A stretch of 64,000 nucleotides of DNA, from the NCBI RefSeq assembly GCF_014643515.1, contig NZ_BMJP01000006.1:1-64000 (forward strand). The letters are read 5' to 3'. Under the pieces are notes generated by a model. That model ran no database searches. It had not been told where the DNA came from and saw only the letters and a list, made by a program, of their open reading frames with translations. The position numbers and the translations under genes are program-made. Source of the stretch: Sphingomonas prati. Lineage in GTDB: Bacteria; Pseudomonadota; Alphaproteobacteria; Sphingomonadales; Sphingomonadaceae. Shown piece by piece: positions 53,343-63,203 of this stretch (the stretch's first letter is position 1; every line of letters starts with the position of its first letter).

Positions 53343-54701
53343 ATGCAGGACGATCATCAACCAACGCCGCCCGTCGCCGCGGGCCCGACACCCACGCCGC
53401 GCCCGCTCGTCCCCAGCCTGCCGGAGGTCTTCCGCAGCATCGCGGTTCCCGGCGGCGCGAAATTCTGGCGGAAACTCGCGGCCTTTTCCGGCCCCGGCTA
53501 CCTCGTCGCGGTCGGCTATATGGACCCCGGCAACTGGGCGACCGACCTCGCCGGCGGGTCGCAGTTCGGCTACACGCTCCTCTCCGTTATCCTGCTGTCG
53601 AACGTCATGGCGATCCTGCTGCAATCGCTTGCGGCCAAGCTCGGCATCGTCACCGGCCGCGATCTCGCCCAGGCCTGCCGCGACAGCTACAGCCGGCCGG
53701 TCGGCATCATGCTCTGGGCGCTCTGCGAACTGGCGATCGTCGCGTGCGACCTGGCGGAGGTCATCGGCACCGCCATCGCGCTGCAACTGCTGTTCGGGCT
53801 CCCGCTCGTCTGGGGCATCTGCCTCACCGCGTTCGACGTGCTGCTGATCCTGCTGCTCCAGCAACGCGGGTTCCGCCTGCTGGAGGCGTTCATCGTCACG
53901 TTGCTCGTCGTGATCGCGGGCTCCTTCATCTACGAACTGTTCCTGTCGCGCCCCGAATTGTCCGCCGTCATGGCCGGCTTCGTGCCGCAGACCGCGATCC
54001 TCACCAACCCGGCGATGCTCTACATCGCGATCGGCATCATCGGTGCCACCGTGATGCCGCACAATCTCTACCTCCACAGCTCGATCGTGCAGACCCGCGC
54101 GTTCGACACCGACACGCGCGGCAAGCGCGAGGCGGTGCTGTTCGCCACGATCGACAGCACGATCGCGCTGATGCTCGCGCTGTTCATCAACGCCGCGATC
54201 CTGATCCTCGCCGCCTCCGCCTTCCACGTCGGCGGCCAGACCCAGGTCGCCGAGATTCAGGACGCGTACCAGCTGCTCAGCCCCACGCTCGGCGCGGCGG
54301 CGGCCAGCACGCTCTTCGCGGTCGCGCTATTGGCATCTGGGCAGAACAGCACCGTCACCGCCACGCTCGCCGGCCAGATCGTGATGGAGGGCTTCCTCCA
54401 CGTCCGGCTCCGCCCCTGGGTCCGGCGGCTCATCACCCGGATGCTCGCCATCGTCCCCGCGGTCGCCGTCGCGCTGATCTACGGCGAACAGGGCACCGCC
54501 CGCCTCCTCGTGCTCAGCCAGGTCGTGCTCAGCATGCAGCTCCCCTTCGCGGTCATCCCGCTGGTCAGCTTTACGAGCAACCGCGAGAAGATGGGCGACT
54601 TCGCGAACCCGACATGGCTGAAAATCGCCGCCTGGACGATCGCCGCCATCATCGTCGGCCTGAACGTGAAGCTCCTACTGAGCGTCGCCGGCATCTGGTG
54701 A
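53343..54701 (+). CDS. mntH: Nramp-type divalent metal transporter MntH
   Basis: A 452-residue inner-membrane proton-coupled Mn2+/Fe2+ importer. The TM1 metal-binding motif is Asp61-Pro-Gly-Asn ([15 protein letters not shown]). The TM6 counterpart is [15 protein letters not shown], with the MPH motif. About 11 hydrophobic segments follow. The first 30 residues are Pro-rich and cytosolic. Divergent from mntR, which probably represses it. Confidence 0.95.
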   Translation: MQDDHQPTPPVAAGPTPTPRPLVPSLPEVFRSIAVPGGAKFWRKLAAFSGPGYLVAVGYMDPGNWATDLAGGSQFGYTLLSVILLSNVMAILLQSLAAKLGIVTGRDLAQACRDSYSRPVGIMLWALCELAIVACDLAEVIGTAIALQLLFGLPLVWGICLTAFDVLLILLLQQRGFRLLEAFIVTLLVVIAGSFIYELFLSRPELSAVMAGFVPQTAILTNPAMLYIAIGIIGATVMPHNLYLHSSIVQTRAFDTDTRGKREAVLFATIDSTIALMLALFINAAILILAASAFHVGGQTQVAEIQDAYQLLSPTLGAAAASTLFAVALLASGQNSTVTATLAGQIVMEGFLHVRLRPWVRRLITRMLAIVPAVAVALIYGEQGTARLLVLSQVVLSMQLPFAVIPLVSFTSNREKMGDFANPTWLKIAAWTIAAIIVGLNVKLLLSVAGIW

Positions 54702-54718
54702 GGACGTGAGACCCGGCA

Positions 54719-54785
54719 GTTCCCCGGCGTAGGTCGGGGCCTAGGTGAAACCGTTGCGCCTAGGCCCCGGCCTCCGCCGGGGAAC
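54719..54785. repeat. Paired REP-like inverted repeat
   Basis: GTTCCCCGGCGTAGGTCGGG...CCTAGG and its near-complement CCTAGGCCCCGGCCTCCGCC...GGGGAAC face each other across 13 bases, between the convergent mntH and pldA. It contains two copies of the GTTCCCCGGC element also found at 11579 and 59370. Confidence 0.75.
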
Positions 54786-54820
54786 GCATCAGCGATGCAA
54801 AGTACAACAGCCCGGCACCA

Positions 54821-56014
54821 TCACCGAACAAACCCGACCCCAACCCGCACTCGCGTCTGCCGCTTCGTATAATCCAGCAGATTCTCGCCGTACCCGGCGA
54901 ACGCCTGCCCGAACAGATACAGGTTCAGGTCCCCCGGCACGACGCGCTGCAATGGATAGCTCAGCATCGCATCGATCGACCCGCGCCCGGTGGTCAGCGC
55001 CACATTGGTGATCGTGGTCAGCCGCCATCCGTCCGCCTGGCCGATCTCCGCGAACAGCCCGGTGTTGCCGCGATACCGCTTGATCAGCGGATTGTCCTCA
55101 AGACTGCCGACATAGAACCACGCCCGCGGCGCCAGCGTCACGACCGTATCGCCGATCAACGTCGTCGCCTGCGGCTGAACATAGAAGGTGTTGAGCGACC
55201 GCGAGTCCAACCCGTCCCGCCCGTTCGATTCGTGCCGCAGCCCGACCTGACCGCCCAGCACGACGCGGTCCGTCACCGCCTTGGCCGGCACGAGGTAGAA
55301 CACCTCCGGACGATACTCGACGTTGCGGAAGGGGGACGATTTCGCCCCGAGGTTCCAGAAAAGCCGCTGCGAATAGCCGAAGTGGAACCCGTTCTCCCAC
55401 GGCGCGTCGCCGCCCACCGCACCGGCCGCGCCGAACAGCTGGTATTTGAACCCGATCTCAATCCGCGCATCGGTGTTCGTCCCCGGCCCGTACGCCGCAT
55501 AGATCGGGCCGTAGTTCGACAGGTTGCCGACGAACGCGTTGCCCACATCGGGCTTCGCGGCAGGCGCATCGACCACATCGGGGATCGACGCGGGCGCCAC
55601 CAGCGCCTGCGCGGTCGACGACGGCAGGGTCGCCGTCCCGTCCACCGCGAACGCATAGCCGCCCACGCTGCCCGGCTGCAGCGACAGCGTCGCCACCGTC
55701 GCGCCCGCCGCATCGGTCGGCAGGGTCAGGCGGTACCGCCCGCGCACATAACCCTGCGTCCCGCCCGCCACGGCCTCCGCATCCACCTCGCGCACCAAAG
55801 TCACCGGCCGCCGCACGCCGCCGCGCGTCAGCTCCGCCGGCATCCGCGCGGGCAGGCGCGCCGCACCGTCCAGCACGACGATCTCCACCATCCGCGCGGT
55901 CGGGTCCGTCCCCGCCGTCACCCCGCCGATGATCGGCGCGGGTTGCGCCCACGCCGCGGCCGGAACCGCGCTCGTCAGCAGGAGGGACAGCAGGCGGATC
56001 GATCGGGTGCTCAT
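54821..56014 (-). CDS. pldA: Outer-membrane phospholipase A
   Basis: A 397-residue OMPLA-type enzyme with a signal peptide (cleavage near AWAQ) and an N-terminal periplasmic extension of about 130 residues not found in E. coli OMPLA. The catalytic triad fits by spacing: His261 and Ser263 in LRHESNG, and Asn275 twelve residues later; Ser271 matches the calcium ligand position. It is a beta-barrel that hydrolyses phospholipids at the outer leaflet after membrane damage. Divergent from the DUF488 gene. Confidence 0.9.
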   Translation of the reverse strand: MSTRSIRLLSLLLTSAVPAAAWAQPAPIIGGVTAGTDPTARMVEIVVLDGAARLPARMPAELTRGGVRRPVTLVREVDAEAVAGGTQGYVRGRYRLTLPTDAAGATVATLSLQPGSVGGYAFAVDGTATLPSSTAQALVAPASIPDVVDAPAAKPDVGNAFVGNLSNYGPIYAAYGPGTNTDARIEIGFKYQLFGAAGAVGGDAPWENGFHFGYSQRLFWNLGAKSSPFRNVEYRPEVFYLVPAKAVTDRVVLGGQVGLRHESNGRDGLDSRSLNTFYVQPQATTLIGDTVVTLAPRAWFYVGSLEDNPLIKRYRGNTGLFAEIGQADGWRLTTITNVALTTGRGSIDAMLSYPLQRVVPGDLNLYLFGQAFAGYGENLLDYTKRQTRVRVGVGFVR

Positions 56015-56133
56015 GACATGCGCTATGCGGGATGCGTGGCGGAACGAACAGCCCTCCAGATCAATGTCGCCCCGTTCGGAACCCGACCCCCTCGCGAACC
56101 GCTCATCGAAACAGGGCCGTATGGGAACACGCG

Positions 56134-56565
56134 ATGAAGATCTGGACGATCGGTTACGAAGGCGCGACGCAGGCGGAGGTCATCGCCGTGCTGTCCGCGG
56201 CAAAGATCGAAACGCTCATCGACATCCGCGCCGTCCCGCTCTCGCGCCGCCCCGGCTTCTCCAAGAACGTGCTGGCCGCCGGGCTCAAGGAAGCCGGCAT
56301 CGGCTACCTCCTGCTGAAAGCGCTCGGCACCCCGCCGGAGGGGCGCGAGGCCGCGCGCAAGGGCCGCCACGACATCCTCGAACGTGTATACGACGGCCAG
56401 CTCGAACTGCCCGAGGCGATGGTCCAGTCCGCGCAGATGCTTGAGGAAGCGACGCTGCACCGCTCCGCGCTCCTCTGTTTCGAACGCGATCCGAAGGGCT
56501 GCCACCGCTCGATCCTGATCGACCGCGTCGCGCCGGACGCCGAGGTGGTCGACCTGTTCACCTGA
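56134..56565 (+). CDS. DUF488 domain protein
   Basis: A 143-residue DUF488 protein. It starts with IWTIGYEGATQAEVIAVL and has LIDIRAVPLSRRPGFSK, HRSALLCFERDPKGCHRSILIDRV with a Cys pair (near 117 and 124). The function is unknown; the family shares a small alpha/beta fold. Starts at ATG 56134; frame continues upstream without family similarity. 80 bases precede the next gene, so co-transcription is possible. Confidence 0.87.
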   Translation: MKIWTIGYEGATQAEVIAVLSAAKIETLIDIRAVPLSRRPGFSKNVLAAGLKEAGIGYLLLKALGTPPEGREAARKGRHDILERVYDGQLELPEAMVQSAQMLEEATLHRSALLCFERDPKGCHRSILIDRVAPDAEVVDLFT

Positions 56566-56645
56566 TGCGCCGCACCGATGGAGACGTCGCACGCCAAGTG
56601 CGTTGAACCCCCCGAACTCCGGAAACGAACCGTCAGGAACCGTCC

Positions 56646-57785
56646 ATGAGCATCGCATCCGCCCTCGGTCTGACCGTCGACAAGGTCCGCTACGCCGTCG
56701 TCGGCGCGGGCGACATCAGCCAGGCGTCGCTGATGCCCGGCATCGCCCACACCGGCAATTCGGTCCTCGCCGCGATCGTCACCGACGATCCCGTGAAGGC
56801 GGAGGCGCTCGCCAAGTCCTACGGGCTCGACCAGGTCACCAACTACGCCGGCTACGCGGACCTGCTCGCCTCGGGCAAGATCGACGCGGTCTATATCGCC
56901 ACCCCCAACTGGCGCCACGCCGAATTCGCGGTCCCCGCGCTCGCCGCCGGCATCCACGTGCTCTGCGAAAAACCGCTCGAAATCTCGGTCGACCGCGCGC
57001 ACGAGATCGAGGACGCCGCGAACCGCTCCGCCGCGAAGCTCATGGTCGCCTACCGCCTCCACTTCGAACCGGCCACGCTCGACGCCATCGCCCGCATCCG
57101 CGCCGGCGAGCTTGGCGACCTGATCACCTTCACCTCCTGCTTCGCGCAGATGGTCGATCCGGCCAACCACCGCGCGCAGAACGGCCTGCTCGCCGGCCCG
57201 CTGTTCGACATGGGCCCCTACCCGATCAACGCGATCCGCTACCTGTTCGGCGCGGAACCCGTCGCGGTCGAATCCGCCGTCGGAACGCGCCAGCCGGGCA
57301 ACGACTTGGGCGATCTCGACGATACCGTCGCGGTCGTGCTGCGCATGCCCGGCGACCGCCTGGCCAGCTTCACCGTCTCCTACTACGCCAACCGCACCGA
57401 CAGCTTCACCATTGCGGGGACGAAGGGCAGCATCCACATGAGCCCCGCCTACGGTTTCGGCCAGGGCCTCGCGCAGACCCGTACGATCGGCGAGGACCAG
57501 TCGCACGAGACGTTCAAGGCCACCGACCAGTTCGGCGGCGAACTGCGCTACTTCTCCGACTGCATCCTGAACGACCGCGACCCCGAACCCGACGCGGAGG
57601 AAGGCATCGCCGACCTGCGCGTGGTCGAGGGAATCGTCGAGGCGCTCAAGACCGGCCGGCGTGTCGATCTACCGCCCTTCACCCGCACCCGCCGCATCGA
57701 TCCGGACGCGCAGGTCCAGACGCTGTCCGCGGTGAAGACGCCCGAAACCGTCCACGCCTCCAACCCCGCCCGCGGCAAGGACTGA
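56646..57785 (+). CDS. Gfo/Idh/MocA family oxidoreductase
   Basis: A 379-residue NAD(P)-binding oxidoreductase. The Rossmann motif is VVGAGDISQASLMPGI near residue 18, and the family lysine motif is HVLCEKPLEISVDRAHEI near residue 114. A YRLHFEPATLDAIARIRAG segment and a beta-sheet domain follow. The family oxidises or reduces sugars and derivatives, such as inositol or glucose. No signal peptide; substrate unknown. Two small conserved genes follow in the same direction. Confidence 0.9.
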   Translation: MSIASALGLTVDKVRYAVVGAGDISQASLMPGIAHTGNSVLAAIVTDDPVKAEALAKSYGLDQVTNYAGYADLLASGKIDAVYIATPNWRHAEFAVPALAAGIHVLCEKPLEISVDRAHEIEDAANRSAAKLMVAYRLHFEPATLDAIARIRAGELGDLITFTSCFAQMVDPANHRAQNGLLAGPLFDMGPYPINAIRYLFGAEPVAVESAVGTRQPGNDLGDLDDTVAVVLRMPGDRLASFTVSYYANRTDSFTIAGTKGSIHMSPAYGFGQGLAQTRTIGEDQSHETFKATDQFGGELRYFSDCILNDRDPEPDAEEGIADLRVVEGIVEALKTGRRVDLPPFTRTRRIDPDAQVQTLSAVKTPETVHASNPARGKD

Positions 57786-57825
57786 CCTTGCCCGCCGCCC
57801 GCCCAGCCACCCTATGGAGAGCCCG

Positions 57826-58155
57826 ATGACCGAACCCGAATGGACCAAGATGGACCTAGATCTGGCGCACAGCATGCTCGAAGGCGGCGCCACCCTGGAA
57901 CAGATCGCCCGCCGCCTCGGCCGAACCGAAGACGACATCGCCGCCATCCTGCCGACCGCGCTCGCGCACGACAGCGCGGTGCCCGTCCAGGACGCGAACC
58001 ACGGTGCCAACGCCTGGTTCGGCGCGGACGAGGAAGGCGACGTCCCGCCCCCCACCGGCCGCCCGCTCGACGACCCCGCCGCCTGGGTCCACACCGACGA
58101 CGACGACGACGCGGCCCCGACGATGCCCGCCGACCCCACGCCAAAGGACCTCTGA
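57826..58155 (+). CDS. Small acidic protein of unknown function
   Basis: A 109-residue protein: MTEPEWTKMDLDLAHSMLEGGATLEQIARRLGRTEDDIAAIL, with an HTH-like helical N-terminus resembling a small DNA-binding repeat. An Asp-rich tail (TDDDDDAAPTMPADP) follows. The ATG at 57826 has GGAG six bases before. The stop overlaps the next gene's ATG (TGATG). Function not recognised. Confidence 0.68.
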   Translation: MTEPEWTKMDLDLAHSMLEGGATLEQIARRLGRTEDDIAAILPTALAHDSAVPVQDANHGANAWFGADEEGDVPPPTGRPLDDPAAWVHTDDDDDAAPTMPADPTPKDL

Positions 58156-58391
58156 TGACCGACAAGACCCAGCCCACCGACCCCGCCGTCACCGCCCGCC
58201 GCCGCGAAATCGCGACCGAACATGTCGTCTTCAAACTGCTCCAACACGTCGAATCCGCCCACCCCGGCCTCCTCGACAGCATCGAAGCCAGCCTCGACCA
58301 CCTCGGCGACAACGCCCACGACGACACCAAGGATGACGCCGCCGTCCGCCAGATCGCCCAACGCATGATCGACAGCGCAAGGTCGTCGTAG
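58155..58391 (+). CDS. Small helical protein of unknown function
   Basis: A 78-residue protein, all helical in appearance: TARRREIATEHVVFKLLQHV and HPGLLDSIEASLDHLGDNA. No domain is recognised. The ATG overlaps the previous gene's stop, so it is translationally coupled. A charged, Asp/Arg-rich composition suggests a soluble cytosolic protein. Confidence 0.65.
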   Translation: MTDKTQPTDPAVTARRREIATEHVVFKLLQHVESAHPGLLDSIEASLDHLGDNAHDDTKDDAAVRQIAQRMIDSARSS

Positions 58392-58448
58392 GGGGCGACG
58401 CCTCCGACGGCTTAGCCTACGTAAACCCCTACGCCACCCCCCACCTCC

Positions 58449-58506
58449 GTTCGGTTCGAGCCTGTCGAGAACGTCGCGCGACGTTCTCGACAGGCTCGCA
58501 CCAAAC
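58449..58506. repeat. Sphingomonad-type long inverted repeat (copy 2)
   Basis: Left arm GTTCGGTTCGAGCCTGTCGA... and right arm ...GACAGGCTCGCACCAAAC pair over about 28 bases with two mismatches and a very short loop. It shares its core with 15147-15208 and 58675-58736. The 420-base gap from 58392 to 58811 contains these elements and a related CCCGAGCGAAGTCGAGAGAC repeat at about 58577, and no gene. Confidence 0.75.
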
Positions 58507-58674
58507 CCGAATTGCGCAGAGCATGACGCGGATGCGTCCGCGACCTCCAGCAGCCCGCTCCCCAAACCCGCCCATCCCGAGCGAAGTCGAGAGACCCTTC
58601 GAGCGAAGCCGAGAAGCCAACAGATCCTCACACGCTCGGCAGGTCGGAAACCCTTCTAGACCTTCCCCAAAACT

Positions 58675-58736
58675 CCGTTCGGTTCGAGCCTGTCGAGAAC
58701 CCAGCGCAACGTTCTCGACAAGCTCGAACCAAACGG
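58675..58736. repeat. Sphingomonad-type long inverted repeat (copy 3)
   Basis: Arms CCGTTCGGTTCGAGCCTGTC... and ...TCGACAAGCTCGAACCAAAC (26 bases) face each other across 10 bases (58701-58710) with two mismatches. Nearly identical in plan to 15147-15208, and 170 bases from copy 2. Confidence 0.75.
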
Positions 58737-58811
58737 GTTGAGGAATACCCGAACAACTGGGCAACCGCTCGACCGCCTCCGCCTATTACCCAGCGCCCAA
58801 CCCGCGAACCC

Positions 58812-59360
58812 TCACTCCGAAGCCGCCGCGACCGCCTCCCTATACGCCGCATCCGCCGCCCGCCGCGCCTCTTCCAGCTCACCAACCCGCGCCGCCTGAA
58901 CCTTCCGCAACGCGCGATACTCGGTCTCCAGCTTCCGGATCCGCGCCTGCAACGCATCCGCCTCCGCGGCATGTGCCACCTCCGCCGCCTCCAGCGCAGC
59001 CTCCGCTTTGTCCAGAGCTCCGCGATCCGGCTTCGGCACGACCTTCCGCACCACCCGCTTCGCCGCCCGCGGCGCAGGCTCGTCGTCCTCCTCAACCACC
59101 CGAGCCCGCTTCGCGGCAGCCTTCGGCAACGCCGCGATCTGCTCGTCCCGCGTCCCCCGCGACAACCGCACCACCTCACCCGGCGCAGCAAGCGGCGCGG
59201 CGGACAAAGCGGGATCCTCCACCAGTTCCGCCATCCCGCGCGCGAACAGGTCGGCCTTACTCCCCCACGCTGCCAGCGCCGCCTTCTTGCTCGGCGCCGC
59301 GACATAGGCGTCGTGAAACCCGATCGCGGTGCGATACACCTTCAGCTTCGCCACCCGCAC
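58812..59360 (-). CDS. Coiled-coil protein of unknown function
   Basis: A 182-residue protein. The first 75 residues are globular (AKLKVYRTAIGFHDAYVAAPSKKAALAAWGSKADLFARGMAEL). A basic linker (AAKRARVVEEDDEPAPRAAKRVVRKVV) follows, then a heptad-like alanine/glutamate-rich helix (LDKAEAALEAAEVAHAAEADALQARIRKLETEYRALRKV) likely to form a coiled coil. Such proteins are sometimes called TolA-like in sphingomonads only because of composition; that is not evidence of function. Confidence 0.72.
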   Translation of the reverse strand: MRVAKLKVYRTAIGFHDAYVAAPSKKAALAAWGSKADLFARGMAELVEDPALSAAPLAAPGEVVRLSRGTRDEQIAALPKAAAKRARVVEEDDEPAPRAAKRVVRKVVPKPDRGALDKAEAALEAAEVAHAAEADALQARIRKLETEYRALRKVQAARVGELEEARRAADAAYREAVAAASE

Positions 59361-59369
59361 ACCCCCAAA

Positions 59370-59396
59370 GTTCCCCGACGCAGGCCGGGGCCTAGG
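59370..59396. repeat. REP-like element (GTTCCCCGAC copy)
   Basis: GTTCCCCGACGCAGGCCGGG followed by GCCTAGG, a variant of the 54719 element, just upstream of the coiled-coil gene (reverse strand) and downstream of thrC. A second fragment follows as CAGCTCCCCG. Confidence 0.6.
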
Positions 59397-59423
59397 CGAA
59401 ACAGCTCCCCGCGACCGAAGACC

Positions 59424-60665
<1,242 letters not shown>

Positions 60666-60851
60666 GGTGATATCCTCGTGCTGCCGTCGTTCGGGTGTTG
60701 CCGGCGACCCTAGGCCAGAAGCCAGTCCGCCACCAACACAACAGAATGAGTTCCGCGGCGCAGGCCGGCGCCTGGGTGAACCACCGGCACACACCAGCAA
60801 CGCAATCGCACCAAGCACCTCTCGAACCCAGCAAAGCAGCCCCACCTAAGG

Positions 60852-60869
60852 CCCCGGCCGAAGCCGGGG
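60852..60869. repeat. REP-like palindrome
   Basis: CCCCGGC/GCCGGGG around CGAA, in the 299-base divergent gap between thrC and the APC permease. Nothing else is recognised in this gap. Confidence 0.55.
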
Positions 60870-60964
60870 CACAACCGAGCCCAATTCCAAGCCTGTCAAC
60901 CGCCCCCCAAACCCTTCAGCAAACCCATCGACCCACCACCAAAACCGCCCTATCAACCCCCGCA

Positions 60965-62308
60965 ATGCCCGCGCCCCAGTCCCCTCCCGGCCACGGCACC
61001 GGTCTCGGCCTCTGGACGCTCGTCGCGCTCGTCGTCGGGGACATGATCGGCGCGGGGGTCTACACCACCTCCGGCCTCTCGCTCGGCGCGCTCGGGTCGC
61101 GCGGCGTGGTCATGGCCGGCTGGGCGGTCGCCGGCCTGCTCGCGCTCACCGGCGCCGCAAGTTACGCGATGCTCGCCCGCCGCCTGACCCAATCGGGCGG
61201 CGAGTATCTGTATCTGCGGCAGGAGATTCACCCCGTCGCGGGCAGCATCGCGGGCTATGTCTCGCTGCTCGCCGGCTTCACCGGGGCGATCGCCTTCGCC
61301 GCCGCCACCTTCGGCCTCTACGCCCGCGCCGCGCTGCCGGGCCTCGCCGTCCTGCCGCCGCAGGCGATCGGCGCCGCGCTGATCCTGCTCGCCGGCCTCG
61401 TCCACCTCGCGCGCACCGGCGCGGGCGCGGCGCTCAACACCGCCATGGTGATCCTAAAGCTCGTCGGCCTCGTCGCCTTCTGCATCGCCGCCGCCGCCCT
61501 CATCGCCACCCGCGCCGTCCCGATCCCGTCCGCGCCCGCCGCGCAGCCGTTCCACCTACCCGCGTTCGGCGACGCGCTCGTCTGGATCTCGCTCAGCTAT
61601 TCCGGGTTCAACGCCGCCATCTATGTCGCGGGCGAGGCGCGCGATCCCGCCCGCTCCGTGCCCCGCGCCATCCTGATCGGCACCGCGCTCACCCTGCTGC
61701 TCTACCTCGCGGTCAACTTCGCCTTCCTCTACGCCGCGCCCTACGCCAGCATCGTGGGCCAGCCCGACATTGCCGGCCTTGCCGCACAGGCGCTCGCCGG
61801 CACCCCCGCCCGCCACGCGATGGAGGCGCTGATCCTCGTCTCGCTCGCCACCGCGATCCTGTCGATGCTGCTCGCCGGCCCGCGCGTCTATGCCCGCATG
61901 GCGCGCGACGGCGTCCTGCCACGCTGGCTGGCCGGCGTCGATGCCGCCCCGCCGCGCGCCGCCATCTTGTTCCAGGTCGTGCTCGCGATCGTCGCGACCA
62001 GCATCGCCTCGCTGCGCGATCTGCTCTCCTATCTCGGCTTCGCGCTCTCGCTCAGCGCCGCCTTCGCCGTCTCGACCTTGTTCGTCCGCCACCTCCGCAC
62101 GGGGCAGCGTCCGGCCAGCCGCGCCTATCCGCTTGCACCCGCCATCTTCGTCGCAGGCACGCTGCTCTGCGGTTTCCTCGCCGCGCTCAACGCGCCGCTA
62201 CAATTCGCGGCCACGGCAGTCACCATCCTGATCGGCGTTACCGCGCATCTGTTGCGCCGCATGGCCGGCGCGCGTTCGACGGTTGCCGCCGGCGACGACA
62301 CCCGCTAG
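60965..62308 (+). CDS. APC-superfamily amino acid permease
   Basis: A 447-residue inner-membrane transporter with about 12 hydrophobic segments. The first carries the substrate-binding glycine motif VGDMIGAGVYTTSGLSLG. The loop between TM2 and TM3 has ARRLTQSGGEYLYLRQEI, and TM6 includes LVWISLSYSGFNAAIYVAGEARDPARSVPRAI. These point to amino acid/polyamine transport, substrate unknown. Start ATG at 60965 gives a short cytosolic N-terminus. Followed 9 bases later by the TonB-like gene. Confidence 0.86.
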   Translation: MPAPQSPPGHGTGLGLWTLVALVVGDMIGAGVYTTSGLSLGALGSRGVVMAGWAVAGLLALTGAASYAMLARRLTQSGGEYLYLRQEIHPVAGSIAGYVSLLAGFTGAIAFAAATFGLYARAALPGLAVLPPQAIGAALILLAGLVHLARTGAGAALNTAMVILKLVGLVAFCIAAAALIATRAVPIPSAPAAQPFHLPAFGDALVWISLSYSGFNAAIYVAGEARDPARSVPRAILIGTALTLLLYLAVNFAFLYAAPYASIVGQPDIAGLAAQALAGTPARHAMEALILVSLATAILSMLLAGPRVYARMARDGVLPRWLAGVDAAPPRAAILFQVVLAIVATSIASLRDLLSYLGFALSLSAAFAVSTLFVRHLRTGQRPASRAYPLAPAIFVAGTLLCGFLAALNAPLQFAATAVTILIGVTAHLLRRMAGARSTVAAGDDTR

Positions 62309-62317
62309 GCGCGCGCC

Positions 62318-63103
62318 ATGGCCTCGGCGCAATCCCCCTTCGCGTCGCTGCACCTCATCTCGCGGCGGCGACGTGCGGTGGCGCTGGTGCTGGCCTGCGC
62401 GATCCCCGCGCTCATCATCTTCATGTTCCTGCGGCTCGCGATCTTCTCAACCCCGCCGCCGCCCCCCGTCTCGCGCCCGCCGATGATGTTCGATCTCGCT
62501 CCGGATCCAGAACCCACGCGCACCCCGGTAAAGGCCGCGCCCGCCGGCGGCGGCGCACCCGATCGCCAGCCGACAGCGCCGGTCGTCCGCAAGACGCCGT
62601 CGGCCCCGCCGCTGATCGCCCCCACGACGATCCCCACGCCCGCCCCGCCACTCGACATCATCCCGCTTACCCGCGAGGACTTTGCCGCCGCCGACATCGC
62701 CGCCATGCCGCGCCAGGGCCCACCCGCGCCCGGCGGCGGGGGCAGCGGCATTGCCGGCTCGGGCACCGGCCGCGGGTCCAGCCAGGGTGCCGGCACCGGT
62801 CCCGGCGGCGAACCGCTCTACAAGGCCGAATGGGTGCGCGAACCCACGCATGCCGAATTGGCCTTCTACCTGCCGCGCGGCGCGCCGGAGGGGGCATGGG
62901 CCGAAATCGCCTGCCACACGCTGCCCGGCTTCCGCGTCGACCAATGCCAGGAACTGGGGCAGTCCCCCCCTGGCCTCGGCCTCGGCGGCGCGATCCGCCA
63001 GGCCGCGTGGCAATTCCGCGTCCGCCCGCCGCGCGTCGGCGGCAAGACGCTCGTCGGCTCCTGGGTCCGGATCCGCATTTCGTTCAACGGCGGCGAAGGC
63101 TGA
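62318..63103 (+). CDS. TonB-like protein (putative)
   Basis: A 261-residue protein with one N-terminal hydrophobic segment (AVALVLACAIPALIIFMFLRLAIF, about 20-43) and a Pro-rich region (PPPPPVSRPP, PTIPTPAPPLDIIPL), as in TonB periplasmic stalks. A Gly/Ser linker and a C-terminal domain (EPTHAELAFYLPRGAPEGAWAEIACH, ... VGGKTLVGSWVRIRISFN) resembling the TonB C-terminal fold complete it. Two Cys residues (ACHTLPGFRVDQC) are extra. Assignment as an energy-transducing protein is by shape only; it might feed the window's TonB-dependent receptor. Confidence 0.68.
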   Translation: MASAQSPFASLHLISRRRRAVALVLACAIPALIIFMFLRLAIFSTPPPPPVSRPPMMFDLAPDPEPTRTPVKAAPAGGGAPDRQPTAPVVRKTPSAPPLIAPTTIPTPAPPLDIIPLTREDFAAADIAAMPRQGPPAPGGGGSGIAGSGTGRGSSQGAGTGPGGEPLYKAEWVREPTHAELAFYLPRGAPEGAWAEIACHTLPGFRVDQCQELGQSPPGLGLGGAIRQAAWQFRVRPPRVGGKTLVGSWVRIRISFNGGEG

Positions 63104-63116
63104 CGGATCGTTACGA

Positions 63117-63134
63117 TTGTAACGAAACGGTAAA
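63117..63134 (+). promoter_or_regulatory. Candidate Pho box upstream of PhoX gene
   Basis: TTGTAAC, four bases (GAAA), then CGGTAAA: two 7-base direct repeats with an 11-base period, as in PhoB sites of the CTGTCAT/CTGTAAC type. It overlaps a GTTAC/GTAAC palindrome at 63110-63123. It lies about 70 bases before the ATG of the alkaline-phosphatase-type gene, which makes phosphate control plausible. The match is partial. Confidence 0.38.
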
Positions 63135-63203
63135 CAGAATCGCACGGCACCGCCGCATATGAACTTTAGGCAACGTCGGAACAAATCTCCGGGGGCCTGA
63201 AAC

